This document shows positions 8,427 through 20,402 of a stretch of DNA of 64,000 nt, piece by piece. A model generated the notes under the pieces. It had not been told where the DNA came from and searched no databases. It saw only the letters and a program-made list of their open reading frames with translations. This DNA is from Flaccisagitta enflata. Its lineage: Eukaryota > Chaetognatha > Sagittoidea > Aphragmophora. Position 1 is the first letter of the stretch; every line of letters begins with the position of its first letter. The position numbers and the translations under genes were made by a program. The DNA lies in NCBI GenBank assembly GCA_965153355.1, contig OZ231128.1, positions 9,052,001-9,116,000 on the forward strand, in the 5' to 3' direction.

Positions 8427-11403
8427 ATGCCGAGAAAGCGTAAAAGTCCTTTCTCCAACTCTACCTCCTTTCGCAAAGGGGGTGAGAACCCAAATCGCCT
8501 CTCTGGTCGTCCCAGTACAGATTTAGATGAACCTCGGGTTTGGTGCCGCCCAACCCTTCCCTTAGGCACCTCCTCTGAGACCAGCTTGACAGTCACCCCG
8601 GTTCCTGATGACTCCTTACGCCCTCGTGTGCGGTCGAGCTCTGTTCCCCCTTCTGGGCCTAGAAAGTCTCCCCTTTCCCAAGATTCTGAGAATTGGATTT
8701 GTGATGAGGGCAAGCTCCTTGAATCCTTCAATGGGGCCATGCAGGAGCATACCGCTTACAGCAACCAAGTAAAAGGCCGCAACAAGGGTCATACCCCCGT
8801 TCTTGAAAAGCTGATGGATCAACATGTTGGTTTTGGGGTTGTCGTGCGTTATCGTTGCAAATTTGGAAACTGTCGCTTTGAGAGTAGCCCATATGACCTA
8901 TTTCAACGAACTGAGTCTGGCGGAGCCCAACTTAACCTACAGGCTGGCACTGCAATGGCCAAGAGTGACCTGACTCCAACCAAAGTTGACTTTCTGGCTA
9001 CAGTGATGAACATCAAAGCCCCTGCCCGCTGCACCCTCCAGAAGAAATACAATATTGCATGTGAAGCTGCCGAACCTTTGGCAGAGGACGCGATGGCGGA
9101 TAATCGCAGAAAGGTCTATGAATCCATGGAAAGTAGGGGGGAATGGAGTGTGAAAAGCGGTGAAAAGCCCAAATTTCGGGGGGCGCAGGATGGACAGTAT
9201 CAAAAACGTTCTTACCACACGCCATCGGGAAATTCAGAATCAGCAAGCATTCCGCTTATCGAACACGAAACTGGGGAGGGGGGCCTGGTTGGTCATACGT
9301 CTCTCAACAAAAGAGAGGGTACGCTCAAATGCCACATAAATCTTGCTGAGAGGCAAGGTTCAAAAGAAAACTATGTCAAAGCTCATCAAGCTTCTCGCTA
9401 TCCGTTGGTGCTGAAGACCGTCGGTACTGATGCTGATGCAACTCTTAAAGAAGGATTCCAGGAAGGCGTTGAAGAGTGTGGAGAATCTGAGCCAGTGGAA
9501 CTTCAAGCTTGCAGCCAACATGGAATGAATGCGGCAAAGAGGAAATTCATGCGAGAGTCCCTTCGACCCTTATCCAATGCCCAGAAGCAAAAGTTATGTC
9601 CAAAGGCTTCAGACGGTGTGGACGATGGAACCGAATCATTCTCGTCAAACATCTGCCCCAAATGCCGAGGAACTTTCAAAAATGCGCGAGGTGTTGCTAC
9701 GCACGAACGACACTGTAAAGGGTCTGCAGCTGGTGGCTTGGGTGGGGGAGTTGGTCTTGAGCCGTTGTTTTTGCGATGGTATCTTTCGGGAAATGCAGTT
9801 AGAGCTGATGAAAAGAAGATTGTTCGAAACCGCATAAGAGTTTGGCTCTTCTCAAGATTGAAGCGGGAGTTTTACACGGGCTTAGCAGATCTGAATCCGG
9901 AAAAAGCAAAGATTGCTGATGACAGCGATATCAAAGCAAAATTGGTTGCAGCAGGAAAGACTATCCCCAGATGCATTGCCGGTGACCATTCATCCTGCGA
10001 GACCGATTCGTTCGTTTGCTCTGGGGTTCTTGAGCCAACATCTTATGCGTCACTGCCCTTGGGGAAGCCTCTTCGCGACGTACCCTCGATTGTTGCTCAA
10101 TGGATCTATTCAATTGTTGATGTGGTGCTTGGATTGGATTCCCTTAACTCCTTGGTGGTCAATGGTCGCTATATCACAACTAGCCTGGTTGAATCGGCTC
10201 ATTTCGAAATTCGCAAAACTGTTCCCAAAGGCAGTCCCCACAAGCGTAATGAGACAAAGCTGATTAAATCAGGTGCATTTCATGGGGTTGATTAAAAGAA
10301 TGATCTTTTGTCTAAAAAAAGCTGCATTTGCTTGCAGTTTCCCATAATCTTAAATAGAGGGCACCACTGTGCTTTTGTTTCCTGTTGCTAGGCGTCCATG
10401 CGTCGGCAAGGAAAGGATACCCAAAGGCCACCCTGGAGCATTTATCTTTTTTGCATTTACCTCCAACTGGGCTGCAAGTCCGTCGGCTGACAAAACTACA
10501 GAAAATTCGAGACAGACTCCGGCAGAAGAGGAGGAGTCATGCTTACCGTTCAAAGCTTTATGCAAGAAAAGTCGAGTTAACCAAAGTAATACATTCAGGG
10601 GTTTGACAAGAAGCAGGGGAGGGGGAGGAAAGGAGACTCGTTACTATTTGAAGAGTAGAGCAGAGTAAAGAGGCTCGTTTCTTACCTTATTTTTATAAGA
10701 ACCTAATTTATAAGAACATTAAGCCTTGAAATGGTTAAAAAATTAAGAACATTGTGGTTATTTTACTAGTAGCTGTCTCTGTCTCTTTTAAAGGCTTCAG
10801 GAAAAAAATAATGTTCTTAAAAAAAAAAAGTGTATTTGAAAGATAGGGAAAAAGGGGGAGGGGGAGCGAGGAAAGAGAGACTCGTTTCCTAGTGAGGTCA
10901 TGATTTTTGAAAAAAAAGTAGGGAGAATAGAAATCGTTGACAGCTGTAATGATTGAGGAAAGGGTTAAGGGTGTTTGTACACTATTTTGGGCGGAGGGGG
11001 GGGAGGTTGTTAACTTATGTGGTTAATCATGTGACGTTCATTGCCTGGCTAAGAAATAAAGGAGGGTTGCAATAAGGTAACATTGCTCAAGTAGGAAGCA
11101 CGAGGGAATGGACAGGGAAGAAGAGGGTTATCATCTTTAGTTTTGAATAAGAGGGGAAAGAAAAAAAAATCGCGCTGCTCAGATAGAAACAACGCTGTAC
11201 TAAAGTAGTTCTTTATTGACTTGCAGCAAAACTACGACCCAGCCATGGATGGAAAAGGGTACAACAAATCCGCGTTTTTATCTGAGTCGGGGCTCTTGGC
11301 AAGAGCATTACGCTGGTTCAGACATGACCACACTTACGCCAAGACCAAGGCTAAAGAGTTGACCAATGATGATAGTGTTCAGGCCGAGTCTAAAGAAGGT
11401 TAG
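8427..11403 (+). CDS. Mutator-like (MULE) DDE transposase, full copy 1
   Basis: Predicted cut-and-paste transposase acting in the nucleus on its own element ends. Exons 8427-10272, 10392-10600 and 11227-11403 give about 743 residues; exon 1 alone reads 622 residues if intron 1 is retained. Residues 1-100 are basic and proline-rich. C144/C149 open a cysteine motif, and 165-240 resembles the N-terminal part of the Mutator-like transposase domain (PF20700 type; my recollection). D255 in GAQDGQYQKRSYHT and D335 or D337 in VGTDADAT are the likely first two catalytic acids. A zinc finger C410, C413, H426, H429/C430 lies between them and the last block. GDHSSC (H521, C524, C531) precedes TTSLVESAHFEIRKTVPKG, whose E589 fits the MULE catalytic glutamate. 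The C-terminus (exons 2-3) is rich in Arg and Lys. The start is the first ATG of the open frame. Probably functional; exon 3 is the least certain part. Confidence 0.8.
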
Positions 11404-12322
11404 TGAGTTAGTAGGGTGTATCATTTTTACAAAAAGTGAGTCATAATTGATTTTCAAAGTATTTTCTGGATCTATAATTGAAGATATTTTTCAAAAAATA
11501 ACTTTTTTACTTGATATTCATCTTATTGAGTAAGTTAGTAGGGTGTATCATTTTTACAAAAAGTGAGTTATAGTTGATTTTTAAAGTATTTTCTTTATCT
11601 ACATTTAAAGATGTTTCCAAAAAAATAACTCTTTTACTTGATATTCATCCTATTAAGCAAGTTAGTAGGGTGTATCAATTCTTACTAAAAGAGACAAATG
11701 TTTAATTTTTTGAGTATTATTCATTAAAAAACATTATTTGGAAAAAAAAAACCAACTCTTTAATCTGGTCTACATTGTTACTTTAAGGTGAACCATCATG
11801 AAGTTGATTGTTATTCTGTTCCGGTTGCTCCATTTTTCCAGTATTAGAACTTAAACAGATTGAATTGTTCCTGAAAACTTCCTGGTGAGTTCATATTAGT
11901 GAGAGAGTTTCTCATCCCTTTAGAATTCAAAGCTTGATAGTAAAGTTTTGTCATTTCCTCAGAATTACGCTACGTGTGCTGGAATCACCCTGATTGCCTT
12001 TGGAATGCATAACCAATGATTTGCTTAGGTTCATACAGTGACAACGTAATGAGGTCCGCCTAACTAGGTTGAAAACTAGAGAATAGCTGAATTTGTTAGG
12101 CCTCTATAGGTTTTGTCATATCAGGCCTTTATAGGTTTCGTCATATCATATAGGTTTCGCATATTATATAGGTTTCGTCATATTAGGATATAACTGATAA
12201 AAGCTTCTTCGCATTCATTTTATGATTCTGAATTTTCTGGGCTTATTTCAAATTGAAAATATCCTCCTTTCATCATAGTAAACCTAACATCCAACAGAAC
12301 GAACTATAGAACATTTGACAAA

Positions 12323-12703
12323 CTAAAACACGCAGTCTTTATCGTGATCTGAGTGTCCTAAGCACGTATTCGCTTCGACGCATTTTTTTCGGGAATTGTT
12401 CGTTGACGCTAGCTCCATGGTTATATGATCCGGGTGACAACAATTCTTCACATGACAAAGGTGGGAAAGTTGCATATTCTTGGGGAGAGGTTGAAAGTCA
12501 TTGTCAACGAAATAGCAAACTTTAGCTCGATGCACTTGATAGGATTGTCCTCGTAAGAATATTCGAACGTTAGCATATTGGTCTTTTTCAATTCCGTCGA
12601 CAACTAAATGCCCGCGATCTGACAATTGGCAACCCGATCGACAACGTTGACGTATTGAGTTCTTTTCCGACTCAGTCAAACTTGTTTCGAAGACAAATGA
12701 CAT
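12323..12703 (-). CDS. I-PpoI-like His-Me finger endonuclease, copy 2
   Basis: Translation identical to the copy at 6335-6715, with all catalytic and zinc-ligand residues kept (H88, N109, C90, C95, H100, C115, C121, H124, C131). It lies 0.9 kb downstream of, and convergent with, the transposase gene ending at 11403. Confidence 0.75.
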   Translation of the reverse strand: MSFVFETSLTESEKNSIRQRCRSGCQLSDRGHLVVDGIEKDQYANVRIFLRGQSYQVHRAKVCYFVDNDFQPLPKNMQLSHLCHVKNCCHPDHITMELASTNNSRKKCVEANTCLGHSDHDKDCVF

Positions 12704-14414
12704 TATTATAGCTGATACTACCACCTGTTATTGAAGTGGAAAGCAAAAAAAAGAGTGAAAAACAGAATTTTTTTTTGTGAAAAATGAAGATATATGGTGT
12801 GATAACTGCTGCTTTTGATACTAATTAAGCCTAATTTAACATAAATTTGATGTATTATTTGTTAATTTTGCTTCAAAGACTGAAATTTAGCCTAAATTTA
12901 GTTTAACTCCAAACGACTTTTATATAATTATGTTAACTATTATTGAATTTGAATTTAACCCTTTTTTAATTTTGTTAAAAATTTTTTATGTTTTGTCTAA
13001 TAAAGTGTTATTCAGTTTAAAAGAAGCTAGAATGAAGTTTAAATTTTATCAAAAGTGAGTCAACTTTGCATAGTAAAGCGAAATTTAGCAGAAATTTTTC
13101 GGAATGTCTACTGACATTATCTAATTAGCTCAAATTTTGCCTCAATCCACCTGAAATTCTTTTAACTTTGCTTATTTACACATTTTTTCACTTTTGCATT
13201 TTTAGCGTTTTTATGCCTAAAGTGGAGCATGTTACCGATTATTTTTTTACAAAAAAATGGCAGAAATTGATTGATCTAGGCCTAATTTATCAATAAACAG
13301 CAGGACAGACCATATACATTCATTTTTCACATTTTGACACACCCTAATGTTTATCATGAGTCGCGCCTTTTAAAGGGTGTAGAATAGAGGTACACTATAG
13401 AAACTGCCGCCGTGTTTAACTAAATAATTTGGCAACAAGGAATCGCAATGAAAGCTTTAAACAGGCTGAGATGAGAGGACATGCACTGCTTTTGAGTGTC
13501 AACACTAATAAACAAACAAATTTTTACTCATACGGCGGTACGGGGCCCGTAACGAGGCAAGGTCATAGTAACAGAGCCATACCCTTCATATTGTCGTAAC
13601 GCTTTTAGCCCACATAAACCTAATACAGTACCATGGTATCATGCAAGGGTCTGCCCAACTCACTAGACTGCGCAATGATTCAGGAAATTCAAACATCAGG
13701 CCTGGTAAAATGTTGTCATAGTGACGTCATAAATGAACGTAAAAATTGAATGAATCACATTTTTTCACTTCAAACGCTTTAAAAATACCTTAGTTTTTCA
13801 ATTTTGATCAGTTTTTTTGCCCCAGGCCTCGAAAAAAGTCTTTCTTTGGCAGAGTCCAGCGCCAGAAAATAGATCGGCGCCCGCCAAAATTCAAATTGAA
13901 TCATCGAAACAGCTGAAACTAGGTCTGGGGACAAAATGTCGGTAGTCTACGCCCTTTATAAGGGGGGTTTTTTTAGGCTTTTTGGTGAATTAATGATGGG
14001 AGTGGATAGTGGAGGAGGAGAAATGACCCCTGGAAAAAAAATTGACCCAAAAAGTTGTTTCGTTGCCGAGATATGACCATTTTTGTATTTTCATATTACG
14101 ATATGCAAATGAGATTTTTGACGAAGTGTTTTAAAGGTTATTTTGAGCATTTTTTTGGTGAATTAATGATGGGAGTGGATAGTGGAGGAGGAGAAATGAC
14201 CCCTGGAAAAAAAATTGACCCAAAAAGTTGTTTCGTTGCCGAGATGCGGTCATTTTTGTATTTTCATATTACGATATGCAAATGAGATTTTTTGTCAAAG
14301 TTATATAAAGGTTATTTTGGGCATTTCTTTTTTAAAAAAAGGATGCAATATGCTACTTAGGACTGTGAAAGGGGCATATTGAATGCCTAATGTTTCTTAT
14401 TTTCGATAAGGGCG

Positions 14415-17391
14415 ATGCCGAGAAAGCGTAAAAGTCCTTTCTCCAACTCTACCTCCTTTCGCAAAGGGGGTGAGAACCCAAATCGCCTCTCTGGTCGTCC
14501 CAGTACAGATTTAGATGAACCTCGGGTTTGGTGCCGCCCAACCCTTCCCTTAGGCACCTCCTCTGAGACCAGCTTGACAGTCACCCCGGTTCCTGATGAC
14601 TCCTTACGCCCTCGTGTGCGGTCGAGCTCTGTTCCCCCTTCTGGGCCTAGAAAGTCTCCCCTTTCCCAAGATTCTGAGAATTGGATTTGTGATGAGGGCA
14701 AGCTCCTTGAATCCTTCAATGGGGCCATGCAGGAGCATACCGCTTACAGCAACCAAGTAAAAGGCCGCAACAAGGGTCATACCCCCGTTCTTGAAAAGCT
14801 GATGGATCAACATGTTGGTTTTGGGGTTGTCGTGCGTTATCGTTGCAAATTTGGAAACTGTCGCTTTGAGAGTAGCCCATATGACCTATTTCAACGAACT
14901 GAGTCTGGCGGAGCCCAACTTAACCTACAGGCTGGCACTGCAATGGCCAAGAGTGACCTGACTCCAACCAAAGTTGACTTTCTGGCTACAGTGATGAACA
15001 TCAAAGCCCCTGCCCGCTGCACCCTCCAGAAGAAATACAATATTGCATGTGAAGCTGCCGAACCTTTGGCAGAGGACGCGATGGCGGATAATCGCAGAAA
15101 GGTCTATGAATCCATGGAAAGTAGGGGGGAATGGAGTGTGAAAAGCGGTGAAAAGCCCAAATTTCGGGGGGCGCAGGATGGACAGTATCAAAAACGTTCT
15201 TACCACACGCCATCGGGAAATTCAGAATCAGCAAGCATTCCGCTTATCGAACACGAAACTGGGGAGGGGGGCCTGGTTGGTCATACGTCTCTCAACAAAA
15301 GAGAGGGTACGCTCAAATGCCACATAAATCTTGCTGAGAGGCAAGGTTCAAAAGAAAACTATGTCAAAGCTCATCAAGCTTCTCGCTATCCGTTGGTGCT
15401 GAAGACCGTCGGTACTGATGCTGATGCAACTCTTAAAGAAGGATTCCAGGAAGGCGTTGAAGAGTGTGGAGAATCTGAGCCAGTGGAACTTCAAGCTTGC
15501 AGCCAACATGGAATGAATGCGGCAAAGAGGAAATTCATGCGAGAGTCCCTTCGACCCTTATCCAATGCCCAGAAGCAAAAGTTATGTCCAAAGGCTTCAG
15601 ACGGTGTGGACGATGGAACCGAATCATTCTCGTCAAACATCTGCCCCAAATGCCGAGGAACTTTCAAAAATGCGCGAGGTGTTGCTACGCACGAACGACA
15701 CTGTAAAGGGTCTGCAGCTGGTGGCTTGGGTGGGGGAGTTGGTCTTGAGCCGTTGTTTTTGCGATGGTATCTTTCGGGAAATGCAGTTAGAGCTGATGAA
15801 AAGAAGATTGTTCGAAACCGCATAAGAGTTTGGCTCTTCTCAAGATTGAAGCGGGAGTTTTACACGGGCTTAGCAGATCTGAATCCGGAAAAAGCAAAGA
15901 TTGCTGATGACAGCGATATCAAAGCAAAATTGGTTGCAGCAGGAAAGACTATCCCCAGATGCATTGCCGGTGACCATTCATCCTGCGAGACCGATTCGTT
16001 CGTTTGCTCTGGGGTTCTTGAGCCAACATCTTATGCGTCACTGCCCTTGGGGAAGCCTCTTCGCGACGTACCCTCGATTGTTGCTCAATGGATCTATTCA
16101 ATTGTTGATGTGGTGCTTGGATTGGATTCCCTTAACTCCTTGGTGGTCAATGGTCGCTATATCACAACTAGCCTGGTTGAATCGGCTCATTTCGAAATTC
16201 GCAAAACTGTTCCCAAAGGCAGTCCCCACAAGCGTAATGAGACAAAGCTGATTAAATCAGGTGCATTTCATGGGGTTGATTAAAAGAATGATCTTTTGTC
16301 TAAAAAAAGCTGCATTTGCTTGCAGTTTCCCATAATCTTAAATAGAGGGCACCACTGTGCTTTTGTTTCCTGTTGCTAGGCGTCCATGCGTCGGCAAGGA
16401 AAGGATACCCAAAGGCCACCCTGGAGCATTTATCTTTTTTGCATTTACCTCCAACTGGGCTGCAAGTCCGTCGGCTGACAAAACTACAGAAAATTCGAGA
16501 CAGACTCCGGCAGAAGAGGAGGAGTCATGCTTACCGTTCAAAGCTTTATGCAAGAAAAGTCGAGTTAACCAAAGTAATACATTCAGGGGTTTGACAAGAA
16601 GCAGGGGAGGGGGAGGAAAGGAGACTCGTTACTATTTGAAGAGTAGAGCAGAGTAAAGAGGCTCGTTTCTTACCTTATTTTTATAAGAACCTAATTTATA
16701 AGAACATTAAGCCTTGAAATGGTTAAAAAATTAAGAACATTGTGGTTATTTTACTAGTAGCTGTCTCTGTCTCTTTTAAAGGCTTCAGGAAAAAAATAAT
16801 GTTCTTAAAAAAAAAAAGTGTATTTGAAAGATAGGGAAAAAGGGGGAGGGGGAGCGAGGAAAGAGAGACTCGTTTCCTAGTGAGGTCATGATTTTTGAAA
16901 AAAAAGTAGGGAGAATAGAAATCGTTGACAGCTGTAATGATTGAGGAAAGGGTTAAGGGTGTTTGTACACTATTTTGGGCGGAGGGGGGGGAGGTTGTTA
17001 ACTTATGTGGTTAATCATGTGACGTTCATTGCCTGGCTAAGAAATAAAGGAGGGTTGCAATAAGGTAACATTGCTCAAGTAGGAAGCACGAGGGAATGGA
17101 CAGGGAAGAAGAGGGTTATCATCTTTAGTTTTGAATAAGAGGGGAAAGAAAAAAAAATCGCGCTGCTCAGATAGAAACAACGCTGTACTAAAGTAGTTCT
17201 TTATTGACTTGCAGCAAAACTACGACCCAGCCATGGATGGAAAAGGGTACAACAAATCCGCGTTTTTATCTGAGTCGGGGCTCTTGGCAAGAGCATTACG
17301 CTGGTTCAGACATGACCACACTTACGCCAAGACCAAGGCTAAAGAGTTGACCAATGATGATAGTGTTCAGGCCGAGTCTAAAGAAGGTTAG
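14415..17391 (+). CDS. MULE transposase, full copy 2
   Basis: Exons 14415-16260, 16380-16588 and 17215-17391. Exon 1 translation is identical to that of the copy at 8427, including D255, D335/D337, the zinc finger and E589. No frameshift or stop is present. Identity at synonymous as well as coding sites points to very recent duplication or ongoing homogenisation, not purifying selection on separate genes. Confidence 0.8.
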
Positions 17392-18310
17392 TGAGTTAGT
17401 AGGGTGTATCATTTTTACAAAAAGTGAGTCATAATTGATTTTCAAAGTATTTTCTGGATCTATAATTGAAGATATTTTTCAAAAAATAACTTTTTTACTT
17501 GATATTCATCTTATTGAGTAAGTTAGTAGGGTGTATCATTTTTACAAAAAGTGAGTTATAGTTGATTTTTAAAGTATTTTCTTTATCTACATTTAAAGAT
17601 GTTTCCAAAAAAATAACTCTTTTACTTGATATTCATCCTATTAAGCAAGTTAGTAGGGTGTATCAATTCTTACTAAAAGAGACAAATGTTTAATTTTTTG
17701 AGTATTATTCATTAAAAAACATTATTTGGAAAAAAAAAACCAACTCTTTAATCTGGTCTACATTGTTACTTTAAGGTGAACCATCATGAAGTTGATTGTT
17801 ATTCTGTTCCGGTTGCTCCATTTTTCCAGTATTAGAACTTAAACAGATTGAATTGTTCCTGAAAACTTCCTGGTGAGTTCATATTAGTGAGAGAGTTTCT
17901 CATCCCTTTAGAATTCAAAGCTTGATAGTAAAGTTTTGTCATTTCCTCAGAATTACGCTACGTGTGCTGGAATCACCCTGATTGCCTTTGGAATGCATAA
18001 CCAATGATTTGCTTAGGTTCATACAGTGACAACGTAATGAGGTCCGCCTAACTAGGTTGAAAACTAGAGAATAGCTGAATTTGTTAGGCCTCTATAGGTT
18101 TTGTCATATCAGGCCTTTATAGGTTTCGTCATATCATATAGGTTTCGCATATTATATAGGTTTCGTCATATTAGGATATAACTGATAAAAGCTTCTTCGC
18201 ATTCATTTTATGATTCTGAATTTTCTGGGCTTATTTCAAATTGAAAATATCCTCCTTTCATCATAGTAAACCTAACATCCAACAGAACGAACTATAGAAC
18301 ATTTGACAAA

Positions 18311-18691
18311 CTAAAACACGCAGTCTTTATCGTGATCTGAGTGTCCTAAGCACGTATTCGCTTCGACGCATTTTTTTCGGGAATTGTTCGTTGACGCTAG
18401 CTCCATGGTTATATGATCCGGGTGACAACAATTCTTCACATGACAAAGGTGGGAAAGTTGCATATTCTTGGGGAGAGGTTGAAAGTCATTGTCAACGAAA
18501 TAGCAAACTTTAGCTCGATGCACTTGATAGGATTGTCCTCGTAAGAATATTCGAACGTTAGCATATTGGTCTTTTTCAATTCCGTCGACAACTAAATGCC
18601 CGCGATCTGACAATTGGCAACCCGATCGACAACGTTGACGTATTGAGTTCTTTTCCGACTCAGTCAAACTTGTTTCGAAGACAAATGACAT
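18311..18691 (-). CDS. I-PpoI-like His-Me finger endonuclease, copy 3
   Basis: Identical translation to the other three copies, with all active-site and zinc ligands intact. Same convergent position relative to the transposase gene. Confidence 0.75.
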   Translation of the reverse strand: MSFVFETSLTESEKNSIRQRCRSGCQLSDRGHLVVDGIEKDQYANVRIFLRGQSYQVHRAKVCYFVDNDFQPLPKNMQLSHLCHVKNCCHPDHITMELASTNNSRKKCVEANTCLGHSDHDKDCVF

Positions 18692-20402
18692 TATTATAGC
18701 TGATACTACCACCTGTTATTGAAGTGGAAAGCAAAAAAAAGAGTGAAAAACAGAATTTTTTTTTGTGAAAAATGAAGATATATGGTGTGATAACTGCTGC
18801 TTTTGATACTAATTAAGCCTAATTTAACATAAATTTGATGTATTATTTGTTAATTTTGCTTCAAAGACTGAAATTTAGCCTAAATTTAGTTTAACTCCAA
18901 ACGACTTTTATATAATTATGTTAACTATTATTGAATTTGAATTTAACCCTTTTTTAATTTTGTTAAAAATTTTTTATGTTTTGTCTAATAAAGTGTTATT
19001 CAGTTTAAAAGAAGCTAGAATGAAGTTTAAATTTTATCAAAAGTGAGTCAACTTTGCATAGTAAAGCGAAATTTAGCAGAAATTTTTCGGAATGTCTACT
19101 GACATTATCTAATTAGCTCAAATTTTGCCTCAATCCACCTGAAATTCTTTTAACTTTGCTTATTTACACATTTTTTCACTTTTGCATTTTTAGCGTTTTT
19201 ATGCCTAAAGTGGAGCATGTTACCGATTATTTTTTTACAAAAAAATGGCAGAAATTGATTGATCTAGGCCTAATTTATCAATAAACAGCAGGACAGACCA
19301 TATACATTCATTTTTCACATTTTGACACACCCTAATGTTTATCATGAGTCGCGCCTTTTAAAGGGTGTAGAATAGAGGTACACTATAGAAACTGCCGCCG
19401 TGTTTAACTAAATAATTTGGCAACAAGGAATCGCAATGAAAGCTTTAAACAGGCTGAGATGAGAGGACATGCACTGCTTTTGAGTGTCAACACTAATAAA
19501 CAAACAAATTTTTACTCATACGGCGGTACGGGGCCCGTAACGAGGCAAGGTCATAGTAACAGAGCCATACCCTTCATATTGTCGTAACGCTTTTAGCCCA
19601 CATAAACCTAATACAGTACCATGGTATCATGCAAGGGTCTGCCCAACTCACTAGACTGCGCAATGATTCAGGAAATTCAAACATCAGGCCTGGTAAAATG
19701 TTGTCATAGTGACGTCATAAATGAACGTAAAAATTGAATGAATCACATTTTTTCACTTCAAACGCTTTAAAAATACCTTAGTTTTTCAATTTTGATCAGT
19801 TTTTTTGCCCCAGGCCTCGAAAAAAGTCTTTCTTTGGCAGAGTCCAGCGCCAGAAAATAGATCGGCGCCCGCCAAAATTCAAATTGAATCATCGAAACAG
19901 CTGAAACTAGGTCTGGGGACAAAATGTCGGTAGTCTACGCCCTTTATAAGGGGGGTTTTTTTAGGCTTTTTGGTGAATTAATGATGGGAGTGGATAGTGG
20001 AGGAGGAGAAATGACCCCTGGAAAAAAAATTGACCCAAAAAGTTGTTTCGTTGCCGAGATATGACCATTTTTGTATTTTCATATTACGATATGCAAATGA
20101 GATTTTTGACGAAGTGTTTTAAAGGTTATTTTGAGCATTTTTTTGGTGAATTGTTGATGGGACTGGATAGTGGGGGAGGAGAAATGACCCCTGGAAAAAA
20201 AATTGACCCAAAAAGTTGTTTCGTTTCTGAGATGCGGTCATTTTTGTATTTTCATATTACGATATGCAAATGAGATTTTTTGTCAAAGTTATATAAAGGT
20301 TATTTTGGGCATTTCTTTTTTAAAAAAAGGATGCAATATGCTACTTAGGACTGTGAAAGGGGCATATTGAATGCCTAATGTTTCTTATTTTCGATAAGGG
20401 CG

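Larger units (their letters stand above)
7969..13956 (+). mobile_element. Complete MULE-type unit, copy A
   Basis: Full 5988-bp unit in the phase set by the array's right boundary. Order: TATAAGGGGGG start, 173-bp duplication, transposase gene, 127-bp repeats, minus-strand endonuclease, AT-rich 3' region ending GTCTACGCCCTT. Only AAGGG is clearly shared in inverse between the two ends, so long terminal inverted repeats are not evident. Confidence 0.75.
13957..19944 (+). mobile_element. Complete MULE-type unit, copy B
   Basis: Second full unit. It alone carries the altered second 173-bp block (14164-14240); otherwise I see no difference from copies A and C. Confidence 0.75.

Noticed and set aside
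8399-8740. Minus-strand frames inside transposase exon 1 (also 8937-9218, 9503-9835)
   Set aside because: Shadow frames of the transposase; no domain, and they recur only because the unit recurs.
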